This document shows, piece by piece, positions 17,379 through 25,378 of a stretch of 30,479 bases of DNA. Each line of letters starts with the position of its first letter. Positions within the stretch are counted from its first letter, which is position 1. A program made the translations under genes and the position numbers. This stretch comes from JBJHCA01 sp050485785 (lineage in GTDB: Bacteria; Bacteroidota; Bacteroidia; Chitinophagales; Saprospiraceae): NCBI GenBank assembly GCA_050485785.1, contig JBJHCA010000035.1, positions 1 to 30,479 on the forward strand, given 5' to 3'. A model generated the notes under the pieces. It was not told the DNA's origin. It made no database searches and saw only the letters and a list, made by a program, of their open reading frames with translations.

Positions 17379-18071
17379 ATGCTCTATGTAGTACCTACAC
17401 CCATTGGAAACCTGGGGGATATAACCCTCAGAGCTCTGGAGGTACTCAAATCCGTGGATGCAATTTTGAGTGAGGATACCAGGCAGACGATCAAGCTGCT
17501 CAGGCATTATGACATACAAACCTCACTCGAAAGTTTTCATGCTTTCAACGAACATAAAAAGCTGGAAAACATCATCTCCAGGTTAGCATCAGGTGTCTCT
17601 TTGGCATTGGTGTCTGATGCCGGAATGCCCGGTATATCTGACCCTGGTTACCTGTTGGTATCTCAGGCCATACAGCACGGGATAGAGCTCACCTGTCTTC
17701 CCGGACCATCAGCTGCAGTAACGGCTTTGGTTGCCAGTGGGCTACCGTCTGATGCATTCTTTTTTAACGGCTTTTTACCGCCAAAAAAAGGAAGACAAAA
17801 AAGGTGGAGTTTTTTACTGGAGTGCCCGCATACCATCATTTTGTATGAGTCTCCCCACCGGTTAAAAAAGTGCCTCACAGAGCTGAATGAATTGGATAAC
17901 AATCAGCGACAGGTGGTAATTTGCAGAGAGCTTTCCAAAAAGTTTGAATCTTTTTATCGTGGCACTGCAGCCGAGTTACTGTCAATGCTCGAAACTGACA
18001 AGGACATGTCGAAGGGAGAGTTTGTTGTAGTTATTGGCCCGCCGGATAAAAAAAATTCAGCTGCAATCTAA
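17379..18071 (+). CDS. rsmI: 16S rRNA (cytidine-1402-2'-O)-methyltransferase RsmI
   Basis: A 230-residue SAM-dependent methyltransferase of the tetrapyrrole methylase fold that 2'-O-methylates C1402 in the 16S rRNA decoding region. Motifs include YVVPTPIGNLGDITLRALEVL at the N-terminus, the SAM-site GVSLALVSDAGMPGISDPG (residues 72-90), LPGPSAAVTALVASGLPSDAF and FLPPKKGRQKR. ATG 17379 is chosen because it starts the conserved strand; an upstream in-frame ATG at 17304 lies inside purS. At 230 residues it is the short form, lacking the C-terminal extension of the longer, roughly 280-residue proteobacterial enzymes. The 11-base gap after purS suggests co-transcription. Confidence 0.94.
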   Translation: MLYVVPTPIGNLGDITLRALEVLKSVDAILSEDTRQTIKLLRHYDIQTSLESFHAFNEHKKLENIISRLASGVSLALVSDAGMPGISDPGYLLVSQAIQHGIELTCLPGPSAAVTALVASGLPSDAFFFNGFLPPKKGRQKRWSFLLECPHTIILYESPHRLKKCLTELNELDNNQRQVVICRELSKKFESFYRGTAAELLSMLETDKDMSKGEFVVVIGPPDKKNSAAI

Positions 18072-18075
18072 GCGT

Positions 18076-18098
18076 CAGCACATGCTGTGTATTTTTTT
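18076..18098 (+). terminator. Possible weak intrinsic terminator after rsmI
   Basis: A short hairpin (CAGC, ACAT loop, GCTG; 18076-18087) is followed closely by a T7 run at 18092-18098. The stem is only 4-5 bp, so termination would be weak. Confidence 0.35.
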
Positions 18099-18129
18099 GG
18101 CAAATGTTCACGATATGGGGTAAAGTGTC

Positions 18130-18137
18130 TATATTTG
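18130..18137 (+). promoter_or_regulatory. TAnnTTTG -7 box for the ArsC-like gene
   Basis: TATATTTG at 18130-18137 is a perfect -7 box 33 bases before the ATG at 18171. A TTTG at 18096-18099 lies 30 bases further upstream, longer than the usual spacing. Confidence 0.55.
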
Positions 18138-18170
18138 TTAAACTTCACTGAGCAAACTAAACCTCGAAAT

Positions 18171-18533
18171 ATGCTGAAGATTCATCCCAACGAGATAGTG
18201 ATCTACTACAATCCTGATCTTGAATCACATAAGCGAACCATTGCCCACGCACTCTCTTTATCTGCCAACATCATTGCGCTTCCGTATGACAAAACTCCGC
18301 GAACCGGCAGTATATGGAGGATTATTTTTGATAAACTTCACATACATCCCAAAGAACTGTTGAACAAAGCAGAATCATATTATCAGGAGCATTTGACAGG
18401 CCGGGATTTTGACATAGAAGGCTGGATCAATGTGTTGATCAAGAACCCTCAATTGGTAAGGGTGCCTATAGCAATGAAAGGAGAGCAATTTATCATTTGC
18501 GAAAGCCCCACCGATATTTACAAATTGATTTAA
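18171..18533 (+). CDS. ArsC/Spx-like thioredoxin-fold protein lacking the catalytic Cys
   Basis: A 120-residue protein whose layout follows the ArsC family: N-terminal strand and NP turn (IVIYYNPDLESHKRTIAHAL), central helix with WRIIFDKLHIHPKELLNK, and the C-terminal LIKNPQLVRVPIAMKG, the equivalent of ArsC's L-x-NP-x-LI-RPI strand-helix. The ArsC/Spx catalytic Cys would fall two residues after NP. Here it is Leu17 and no Cys is nearby, so arsenate reduction is unlikely. It could be a degenerate thioredoxin-fold scaffold or regulator. ATG 18171 is chosen; a longer start at 18087 would overlap the candidate promoter. The next gene follows after 12 bases, so the DUF3127 gene is probably in the same operon. 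Confidence 0.8.
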   Translation: MLKIHPNEIVIYYNPDLESHKRTIAHALSLSANIIALPYDKTPRTGSIWRIIFDKLHIHPKELLNKAESYYQEHLTGRDFDIEGWINVLIKNPQLVRVPIAMKGEQFIICESPTDIYKLI

Positions 18534-18545
18534 ACCTATCCTCTG

Positions 18546-18914
18546 ATGGCATACGAAGCAGAAGGCCGCATTTATAACCTGGCCGACACGGAACAAGTAT
18601 CACAGTCTTTTCAGAAACGCAGGCTTGTACTTGAAATGAAGGACGGCTCTTTTACACAGCTGGTTGAGTTTGAATTTACTCAGGACAAATGCAGTCTTCT
18701 TGATCAATACAAGGTTGCCGATGAAGTCAGGGTGTTTTTTAATATTCGAGGTCGTGAATGGACTTCACCACAAAATGTTAAAAAATATTATAACACCCTT
18801 CAGGCATGGCGAATTGAACCACTTTCAGGTCAGCAGTCTCCTCCGCAGCGAGCCGCTGCTCCAATGGAGGATGAACCGCCACCATACATTGGTGATGACG
18901 ATCTGCCATTTTAA
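18546..18914 (+). CDS. DUF3127-type OB-fold-like protein with SSB-like acidic tip
   Basis: A 122-residue protein of the DUF3127 type: EAEGRIYNL, RLVLEMKDGSFTQLVEFEFTQDKCSLLD, VRVFFNIRGREWTSPQ and YYNTLQAWRI lay out a five-strand OB-like barrel over about 95 residues. This is followed by a Pro/Gln-rich linker and an acidic C-terminus ending DDDLPF. The last residues closely match the SSB C-terminal tip (acidic run plus DIPF or DLPF) that recruits replication and repair partners. A single-stranded-DNA-related role is therefore plausible but inferred. It is 12 bases downstream of the ArsC-like gene. Confidence 0.85.
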   Translation: MAYEAEGRIYNLADTEQVSQSFQKRRLVLEMKDGSFTQLVEFEFTQDKCSLLDQYKVADEVRVFFNIRGREWTSPQNVKKYYNTLQAWRIEPLSGQQSPPQRAAAPMEDEPPPYIGDDDLPF

Positions 18915-18997
18915 TACAATTTATGCCGGCCTGTGCACACTCCGATTTCCTGACTGGTAACCGGGCATTTGCCGGGATCAGGCCTGTATTGAACACT

Positions 18998-19513
18998 ATG
19001 CTCATCTGGGCTCTTTTCCAGACGGCTGTTTTCGGGCAAACGGTTTACGGCATGTACTCGAAATGGGCCGATGACCTGACCGAATGGATCTTTTATACCG
19101 GTGAAGATGAAGGCGACCTTCGAATTCTGTACATGGCTCCGCCTGATTTGTCAACCTGGACTTTTCAATCCTACTCACTGAGCGGCCAAATAGGCCTGAA
19201 ATGGAGAAATGATCCAAGCCAGTGGGAACTAAGAGGAAACAGTATTCTCTTTGCCCGCGTAAAATGGCCCGGTGATCTCAGAACCTGGACCATCCATACC
19301 GATAATGGTCAGTTTGACCTGAGCATGAAGTACGGCAATGTCCCATTTGAATGGACACTGCACATTGGCAGATCAGGGCGTGTTAACATATATATGGAGG
19401 TACAGGGTGACCCAAGAAGCTGGCATGTAGAATATGACTTACTTCAGGAAGTAGATGCCGAGTTGGTGCTGTTTGCTATGTTTCTGGCAATGTACCACAG
19501 TGTGCCCTGGTAG
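18998..19513 (+). CDS. Secreted protein with six Trp-centred tandem repeats
   Basis: A 171-residue protein. ATG 18998 starts a short Sec signal (MLIWALFQTAVFGQ); an upstream ATG at 18923 would add 25 residues and bury it. The mature part is six degenerate repeats of 21-24 residues, each with a D/N-D-L/P-x-x-W core. The Trp residues fall at 30, 54, 76, 97, 119 and 142, and a second aromatic or hydrophobic position closes most units (Tyr45, Trp69, Trp90, Tyr112). Each unit reads as two beta-strands around a turn, so the whole should form a small elongated or closed beta-structure. No catalytic motif, lipobox or T9SS tail is visible and I do not recognise the family. It lies 83 bases after the DUF3127 gene and converges on the MBL gene. 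Confidence 0.75.
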   Translation: MLIWALFQTAVFGQTVYGMYSKWADDLTEWIFYTGEDEGDLRILYMAPPDLSTWTFQSYSLSGQIGLKWRNDPSQWELRGNSILFARVKWPGDLRTWTIHTDNGQFDLSMKYGNVPFEWTLHIGRSGRVNIYMEVQGDPRSWHVEYDLLQEVDAELVLFAMFLAMYHSVPW

Positions 19514-19524
19514 TTACTATCTGA

Positions 19525-20388
19525 TCATGAGATTTGCTTTTCCATCAGCGATTCAAGGCTTCCATGCCTGCTGATCACAATCCTGCCTTTTTCGTTCTTT
19601 TCCACTATAGCAGCTTCGGTAACCGGATCATGTTCAAAGCAGATTATCCATTGCTCAGCCGCTGCTTGTTCGAGCATGGTATTTTTCTCGCGCAGAGTGT
19701 CGAGAGGCCTTACATCATAACTCATTATGTAAGGCAGTCCGATATGCCCTGATGAAGGAATGAGGTCAGCGGGGTAAAACACCTTACTACTGCCGGTGTC
19801 AATCAACAGTCCCATCATCGATTCAGTATGACCATGAAAAAAATATACATAAATTCCCGGAAGCCACTGTGTTACCTTCTGTTCTTCAATAAATTTCAAT
19901 ACACCGGCATCATAGAGCGGAACAAAATTTTCCTTTAAGAACGAAGCAGCCTCCCTTGCATTGGGGTGCATGGCCCAGTCAAAATGAGATTTATTGGTCC
20001 AGTAGGTTGCATTGGAAAAAGCGGGTACCAACTGATCATTCCCATTTCTCTTCACAGCACCACCTACATGGTCAAAATGGAGATGCGTGATAAAAACATC
20101 CGTTATATCATCGGGCTTCAGACCATGTAATGCAATAGAAGAAATTAATGATGTATCTCCATGCGGCTCAAAATGCGATCTGAATTTTTCATCCTGTTTA
20201 TCTCCTAAGCCGGTGTCCACTACTATATTTTTATCACCTGTTTGAATGAGCAAACATCGCATGGCCCAGGTGCACATATTGTTGTTATCGGGAGGATTAA
20301 GGCGCTGCCATAACTGCCTGGGTACTACGCCAAACATAGCTCCGCCATCCAGTTTAAACAATCCGCTATCCAGTGTGCTGACTTTCAT
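19525..20388 (-). CDS. MBL-fold metallo-hydrolase
   Basis: A 287-residue metallo-beta-lactamase-fold hydrolase. The canonical THLHFDHVGG motif gives ligands His102, His104, Asp106 and His107. The later ligands are visible as the FFHGHTE His (near 192), the YPADLIPS Asp (near 218) and the CFEHDP His. The upstream IVVDTGLGDK is the usual first-domain strand and turn. Overall it resembles the AHL-lactonase/AttM-like and generic MBL hydrolase subgroup, but the residue pattern does not fix a substrate. No signal peptide is seen, so it is probably cytoplasmic. It is the last of three same-strand genes (kdsD-type, mscS, MBL) with a 76-base gap to mscS, which may carry its own promoter (TCCTTTG near 20412). 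Confidence 0.9.
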   Translation of the reverse strand: MKVSTLDSGLFKLDGGAMFGVVPRQLWQRLNPPDNNNMCTWAMRCLLIQTGDKNIVVDTGLGDKQDEKFRSHFEPHGDTSLISSIALHGLKPDDITDVFITHLHFDHVGGAVKRNGNDQLVPAFSNATYWTNKSHFDWAMHPNAREAASFLKENFVPLYDAGVLKFIEEQKVTQWLPGIYVYFFHGHTESMMGLLIDTGSSKVFYPADLIPSSGHIGLPYIMSYDVRPLDTLREKNTMLEQAAAEQWIICFEHDPVTEAAIVEKNEKGRIVISRHGSLESLMEKQIS

Positions 20389-20464
20389 ATTAAAATTTTT
20401 TCTTTAGATTACAAAGGAGGGTTTTAAGCTCACAAAATTATTCCCGCTGTACTAAATGCCGATT

Positions 20465-21361
20465 TTATGATGCAGGCTTCAACAGCTCTTTATTCATTGA
20501 ATCGGGAACCGTTTTCAGATGCAGGTCTCGTTGCGGAAAGGGTATTTCTACACCCCGGATATTGAATTCCCTGAATATCTCATAATACAACTTACTTTTG
20601 AGTACCCGTGGGCTGTCGCTGTATTCACTGGTCCATACCCTGAGAATAAAGTTCAGACTTGAGTCCCCGTATTCATCAAACAATACATCGGGTTGGGGAC
20701 TCTTTGCTACGCCTTTTGTTCTGAGTGCTACCTCCAGTAATATGGAACGAACTTTTTCCGGGTCTTCTTTGTAGGCAACTCCCACAGGGAAGTTAAATCT
20801 TACATTCCGATCGTGAAGGCTCCAGTTAACCACCCTGTGATTGATAAACTCTGAATTAGGTACTATTACGGCTATGTTGTCATTGGTAATCACGGTGGTA
20901 GAGCGGGCAGAAATGTTGATGATGTTTCCCGTAACATTGCCCACCTCAATGCGGTCACCCACTTTTACCGGTCTTTCAAGCAAAATGATGATGCCGCTGA
21001 TCAGGTTGGTAGTGATATTCTGCAGTCCAAACCCAATTCCGATACCCAGAGCACCAATCAGAAATCCGAGAACACTCAGGTCAATACCGGTAGACTGAAC
21101 AATGATCACAAAGCCAATGGCCATGATAATATACCTGGTAATGGTTCCAATGGCCTGCCTGATGCCAATGTCGAGGCTGTAACGGGCTAAGATCTTATTG
21201 ACAAGCAATCTTTTAAGAAGGGCCGATATATAGAATAACAGCGATAGAGCAACAATGAGATAAAGCACTGACCCCAGTGTGAATTCACTATCCCCCAGTG
21301 TAAAAAGAGATACCTTCCAAAAATCGCGCAGCCACTCCAGTAAGTTATTCAACCATTCCAT
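20465..21361 (-). CDS. MscS-family mechanosensitive channel
   Basis: A 298-residue MscS-type small-conductance channel. Two or three hydrophobic helices occupy residues 25-135: VLYLIVALSLLFYISALL, YIIMAIGFVIIVQSTGI and the pore helix FLIGALGIGIGFGLQNI, whose Gly/Ala-rich packing matches TM3. The beta-domain follows (ERPVKVGDRIEVGNVTGNIINI, then TVITNDNIAVIVPNSEF) and the alpha/beta vestibule domain ends near VEIPFPQRDLHLK. It should release solutes on hypo-osmotic shock. It lies between the kdsD-type gene (112-base gap) and the MBL gene. Confidence 0.95.
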   Translation of the reverse strand: MEWLNNLLEWLRDFWKVSLFTLGDSEFTLGSVLYLIVALSLLFYISALLKRLLVNKILARYSLDIGIRQAIGTITRYIIMAIGFVIIVQSTGIDLSVLGFLIGALGIGIGFGLQNITTNLISGIIILLERPVKVGDRIEVGNVTGNIINISARSTTVITNDNIAVIVPNSEFINHRVVNWSLHDRNVRFNFPVGVAYKEDPEKVRSILLEVALRTKGVAKSPQPDVLFDEYGDSSLNFILRVWTSEYSDSPRVLKSKLYYEIFREFNIRGVEIPFPQRDLHLKTVPDSMNKELLKPAS

Positions 21362-21473
21362 ACCAATTCATTTTGATGGACAAAGCGTTAAGCAATATTA
21401 ACTGAATTCGCTGAAAAATTCAGCCCGGTGCAGGGTTTTACTCATAACCGGTTTAATGCAGAAAAACCTGAAG

Positions 21474-22439
21474 CTAAAATACCCCCTCCCTGACAATGTC
21501 CTGAATGTGGATCACACCAAGGTACAAATTATCTTTCAGCACGATAATCTGATTGATGGAGCGTTGCTGCATCACCTCCATGGCTCTGGAAGCAGGCTCG
21601 GCATAGTCAATACAAGCCGGTTCAGGGGTCATGATGTTTTCAGCTTTAAGATCGGATATAGCACTTTGTTTTTCAAAAAGCCTCCTGATATCCCCGTCGG
21701 TAATTATTCCCAGTATTTCCCCGGTATTGCTGCATACCGCAGTCATGCCCAGCCTTCCGGCACTGATAGACACAATGATTTCGCGGATACCGGCATTCAG
21801 TGAAACCTCGGGCTTCAGATGTCCGGCAGCAAGATCACCGGCAGTGAGGTAAAGTCTCTTTCCAAGTATTCCGCCTGGATGATAACGGGCAAAATCATCC
21901 GGAGAAAAACCTCTAAGCTCAAGTAATACTGTAGCCAAAGCGTCACCCAATGCCATGGTGGCGGTAGTGCTGGAAGTAGGGGCCAGATTGTTGGGCTCTG
22001 CTTCCCGGGCTACCGGAACCAGTATGTGTAAATCTGCATTTTTGGCCAGGTAGGAGAATTCATTACAGGTAATACCGGTTATTTTGTTGCCAAAATGCCG
22101 CAAGAAAGGCACCATGGCTTTAATTTCCGCTGTTTCTCCGCTTTTGGAAATGGCGATGACTATATCATCCTTCTGAATCATACCCAGGTCACCATGGATG
22201 GCATCGCCGGCATGCATAAAAATAGCTGGGGTACCGGTACTGTTAAAGGTGGCTACCATTTTTTGTGCGATCAACGCACTCTTTCCAATGCCTGTAACAA
22301 TAATGCGGCCCTTGGAGGAGTAAATCAGTTGAGCCGTATCAACAAAGGATTGCCCCAAGCAGTTATGCAACTGTAACAGTGCCTGTTGCTCAAGAAGAAT
22401 TACTTTTTTTCCGGATTTAAGTATCTCAGAGGAATCCAT
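21474..22439 (-). CDS. kdsD: KpsF/GutQ-family sugar-phosphate isomerase (KdsD)
   Basis: A 321-residue arabinose-5-phosphate isomerase: an N-terminal SIS domain (about 30-175; IIVTGIGKSALIAQKMVATF, DIVIAISKSGETAEI, PTSSTTATMALGDALA) and two CBS domains (about 205-321; for example GIITDGDIRRLFEK and GVIHIQDIV). It converts ribulose-5-phosphate to arabinose-5-phosphate, the precursor of Kdo for lipopolysaccharide. GutQ would be an alternative name within the family. It is divergent from recQ with a -7 box between them, and it may be the first gene of a kdsD-mscS-MBL unit, although the 112- and 76-base gaps leave room for internal promoters. Confidence 0.94.
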   Translation of the reverse strand: MDSSEILKSGKKVILLEQQALLQLHNCLGQSFVDTAQLIYSSKGRIIVTGIGKSALIAQKMVATFNSTGTPAIFMHAGDAIHGDLGMIQKDDIVIAISKSGETAEIKAMVPFLRHFGNKITGITCNEFSYLAKNADLHILVPVAREAEPNNLAPTSSTTATMALGDALATVLLELRGFSPDDFARYHPGGILGKRLYLTAGDLAAGHLKPEVSLNAGIREIIVSISAGRLGMTAVCSNTGEILGIITDGDIRRLFEKQSAISDLKAENIMTPEPACIDYAEPASRAMEVMQQRSINQIIVLKDNLYLGVIHIQDIVREGVF

Positions 22440-22480
22440 AGATCAGAAAAAATTTATCAAAATCTTTTTCCAAATTGATG

Positions 22481-22488
22481 CAAAAGTA
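22481..22488 (-). promoter_or_regulatory. TAnnTTTG -7 box for the kdsD-type gene
   Basis: On the minus strand, 22488 to 22481 reads TACTTTTG, a perfect -7 box 42 bases before the start codon. A TTTG lies 15 bases further upstream, slightly closer than the usual -33 spacing. Confidence 0.6.
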
Positions 22489-22574
22489 GGACATATCTGC
22501 TATCAAACATCTATATTTAGAACTTCATTTGTTCTGTAGGCTCAGACCATGTAGAGGAATAACTTAAATACAAC

Positions 22575-24770
22575 ATGCTAACCACAAATCAGAATCTGAC
22601 TGTAGCACTCAAAGAGTACTTTGGTTTTGACAGGTTTAAAGGCGACCAGGAAGCGATCGTCAACAATGTACTCAATCGAAAGGATACTTTTGTAATCATG
22701 CCTACCGGTGCCGGCAAATCACTTTGTTATCAGCTGCCGGCTCTAATGATGGAGGGTACGGCAATCGTTATTTCACCGCTGATTGCATTGATGAAAAATC
22801 AGGTAGACTCCATACGATCCTACCACGAATATGATGACGTGGCTCACTTTCTCAATTCATCACTGACTAAAGTGCAAATCCGGAAGGTCAAAGAAGATAT
22901 ACAATCTGGCAAAACCAAACTGCTGTATATCGCTCCTGAAACACTGACCAAGGAAGAGAATCTGGAGTTTTTTGCTCAGAATCCCATTTCCTTTGTGGCC
23001 GTTGACGAAGCTCACTGTATTTCGGAGTGGGGTCACGATTTCAGGCCTGAGTATCGACGCATTAAGACTATGATCGACATGATAGGCGAGAAAATCCCCG
23101 TGATTGCACTTACTGCTACGGCCACGCCAAAAGTTCGGGTTGACATCGTCAAAAACCTCAACATGGAAGGGGAAACCGTTTTCATGTCTTCGTTTAACCG
23201 CGAAAAGCTCTATTACGAAGTCAGAGCCAAGGAAGGGAAGCAGGAAGCGCTCAAGAACATGGTCCGCATCATCAAAGAGATTGACGGATCATCGGGTATC
23301 ATTTACGTGCAAAGTCGTAAGACTACCGAGGAAATCGCTGAGTTTCTCAGTGTAAACGGGATTAAGGCCGCTCCTTACCATGCCGGGCTTGATGCCAAAA
23401 CAAGGGCTGCTACGCAGGATGCATTCCTTATGCAGGACGTTGAAGTAATTGTGGCCACTATAGCTTTTGGTATGGGCATTGACAAACCCGACATCCGTTT
23501 TGTGATCCATTACGATATGCCCAAGAGTATTGAGAATTACTACCAGGAAACGGGCCGTGCCGGGCGTGACGGCCTGGGTGCCAGTTGTGTGGCTTTCTAT
23601 TCTCACAGGGACCTGCAAAAACTCGAAAAGTTTCTGCGCGATAAATCCGTTGCCGAACGCGAGATGGCTTATCTGCTGATGGGGGAGGTAGCTGCCTATG
23701 CAGAAACAGCTGCCTGCAGACGTCAGTTTTTACTGCATTATTTTGGCGAAAACTTTGAATGCGATCGCCGCGGGTTATGCGACAACTGCCGTTATCCGAG
23801 AGAAACGGAAGATGTGAGTGATGAACTGGTAATGGCACTTAAGTCCATTATAACGCTTAATGAGAATCTGAATATTCAGAATCTGGTTCGATTCATAGTT
23901 GGCGAAAAAACCAAAACCAATGTCGATTTTGGATATGACAAAATGGAGCACTTCGGCAAAGGTGCTTACCGCGATGAGCGGTTTTGGAACAGTGTTTTTC
24001 GCAATGCCTTACTGAGCAACCTCATCAGGAAGGACATAGAGCAATACGGCCTGATCAAGATCACTGACCAGGGAAAGAAATATCTCGAAAGCCCCCAACC
24101 TTTTGAAATTGCGCTGAATAATGATTTCTCGAAGCAGGTTGTGAGGCAGGAACATGTACAGGAAAAGCCATCTGCCCTGGATCCGGTTTTACTCAAACTG
24201 TTGAAAGACCTCAGGAAAAAAGTATCCAAGGCAAAAAATGTACCTCCCTTTGTGATCTTCCAGGACCCTTCACTGGAGGACATGTGTATTCAATACCCGG
24301 TTAGTATGGACGATATGGCCAATATTACCGGTGTCAGTAAAGGTAAAGCCCTTAAATACGCCCGGCCGTTTATCGACCTGATCAAAGAGTACGTGGATGA
24401 AAACGATATTGACCGCCCCTCCGATTTTGTGGTGAAAACCGTGGCCAATAAGTCGAAAACCAAAATCCATATTATATCCAGTATCGACAGGAAAATACCG
24501 CTGGATGATATAGCCCGAACCAGCAGCCTTAACCGGGACGAATTGATGCACGAGCTTTATATGATCGTGACATCCGGCACCAAAGTAGATCTTCGGTATC
24601 ATGTGGATGAACATATTGATGAATACGCCCAGGAAGTGATCACCGACTATTTTATGGCTGCTGAAAATGATTCTGTGGATGATGCGTATCGCGCATTGAA
24701 AGATGATGACATTACCCTGGAAGAGATTGAAGTAATGCGGCTCAAGTTTCTCTCGGAAATGGCCAATTGA
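22575..24770 (+). CDS. recQ: ATP-dependent DNA helicase RecQ
   Basis: A 731-residue superfamily 2 RecQ helicase, a 3'-5' DNA unwinding enzyme of recombination and fork repair. Motifs in order: Walker A MPTGAGKSLCYQLPAL (residues 42-57), DEAH box VAVDEAHCISEWGHDFRPEY (DEAH 144-147), ALTATATPKV, YHAGLDAKTR, and motif VI with FGMGIDKPDIRFVIHYD and YYQETGRAGRDG. The RecQ-specific zinc domain has Cys381 and the CDRRGLCDNC cluster about 25 residues later. Winged-helix and HRDC-like regions follow, and the last roughly 100 residues form a helix-turn-helix tail (SSLNRDELMHELYMIV, DITLEEIEVMRLKFL). The ElaA-type gene follows one base after the stop, so the two are co-transcribed. Confidence 0.97.
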   Translation: MLTTNQNLTVALKEYFGFDRFKGDQEAIVNNVLNRKDTFVIMPTGAGKSLCYQLPALMMEGTAIVISPLIALMKNQVDSIRSYHEYDDVAHFLNSSLTKVQIRKVKEDIQSGKTKLLYIAPETLTKEENLEFFAQNPISFVAVDEAHCISEWGHDFRPEYRRIKTMIDMIGEKIPVIALTATATPKVRVDIVKNLNMEGETVFMSSFNREKLYYEVRAKEGKQEALKNMVRIIKEIDGSSGIIYVQSRKTTEEIAEFLSVNGIKAAPYHAGLDAKTRAATQDAFLMQDVEVIVATIAFGMGIDKPDIRFVIHYDMPKSIENYYQETGRAGRDGLGASCVAFYSHRDLQKLEKFLRDKSVAEREMAYLLMGEVAAYAETAACRRQFLLHYFGENFECDRRGLCDNCRYPRETEDVSDELVMALKSIITLNENLNIQNLVRFIVGEKTKTNVDFGYDKMEHFGKGAYRDERFWNSVFRNALLSNLIRKDIEQYGLIKITDQGKKYLESPQPFEIALNNDFSKQVVRQEHVQEKPSALDPVLLKLLKDLRKKVSKAKNVPPFVIFQDPSLEDMCIQYPVSMDDMANITGVSKGKALKYARPFIDLIKEYVDENDIDRPSDFVVKTVANKSKTKIHIISSIDRKIPLDDIARTSSLNRDELMHELYMIVTSGTKVDLRYHVDEHIDEYAQEVITDYFMAAENDSVDDAYRALKDDDITLEEIEVMRLKFLSEMAN

Positions 24771-24771
24771 T

Positions 24772-25239
24772 ATGGCTAAGAAGTTTGAGGGTAGCCTGCC
24801 GGAATGGAAGTTACGGACGTTTTCCGGGCTAACGGCATGGCAACTGCATGACATCCTGAGGCTTCGCCAGGAAGTGTTTGCAGTGGAGCAGTATTGTGTT
24901 TACCTGGATGTGGATGGTACTGATCCCGAATCACTTCATCTATGGCATGAGTCTGGTGACAGTATCATAGCCTATGCCCGTATAGTTCCTCCCGGCGTTA
25001 TATACGAACAATTTGCTTCCATTGGAAGGGTAGTGGTAGCTGCCCAATTCCGCAAAAACGGACTGGGACGAAAACTGATGCAGGAGGCCATTCAAATATG
25101 TTTCAGACAGTTTCCCGACCATGCCATTATGATCTCTGCTCAGGTTTATCTGATCCCGTTTTACAAAAGTCTCGGTTTTAGCCAATCAGGTTCCCATTAT
25201 TTACTGGATGCCATACCTCATGTGGAAATGGTGTTATGA
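24772..25239 (+). CDS. GNAT-family N-acetyltransferase, ElaA type
   Basis: A 155-residue GNAT acetyltransferase. The acetyl-CoA loop is seen in IGRVVVAAQFRKNGLGRKLM (residues 83-102), with the R/Q-x-x-G-x-G/A pattern as RKNGLG. The ElaA-type N-terminal signature is LRLRQEVFAVEQYCVYLDVDGTD. The C-terminal strand-helix contains SAQVYLIPFYKSLGF. Length and layout match ElaA, whose substrate is not well established. It starts one base after the recQ stop, so translational coupling is likely; a functional link to RecQ is not implied. Confidence 0.9.
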   Translation: MAKKFEGSLPEWKLRTFSGLTAWQLHDILRLRQEVFAVEQYCVYLDVDGTDPESLHLWHESGDSIIAYARIVPPGVIYEQFASIGRVVVAAQFRKNGLGRKLMQEAIQICFRQFPDHAIMISAQVYLIPFYKSLGFSQSGSHYLLDAIPHVEMVL

Positions 25240-25340
25240 TCAATCCCCGGGAAAGTTAGTAAGGCAGGCTGTTTGCTGAATGGCTGTGAACCAGATCAGT
25301 GACCGTTGGATTTACCGAATGTTGGATCAATACTTTTTAC

Positions 25341-25348
25341 TAAATTTG
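25341..25348 (+). promoter_or_regulatory. TAnnTTTG -7 box for the TPR gene
   Basis: TAAATTTG at 25341-25348 is a perfect -7 box 30 bases before the ATG at 25379. A TTG at 25322-25324 lies 16 bases upstream as a possible -33 element. Confidence 0.5.
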
Positions 25349-25378
25349 AGAGTTGCAAAGGATTAACATTAGTATCCT

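Noticed and set aside
21410..21424. Palindrome GCTGAA-AAA-TTCAGC between kdsD and mscS as terminator
   Set aside because: A 6-bp stem with no T-tract on the transcribed strand; too weak to call.
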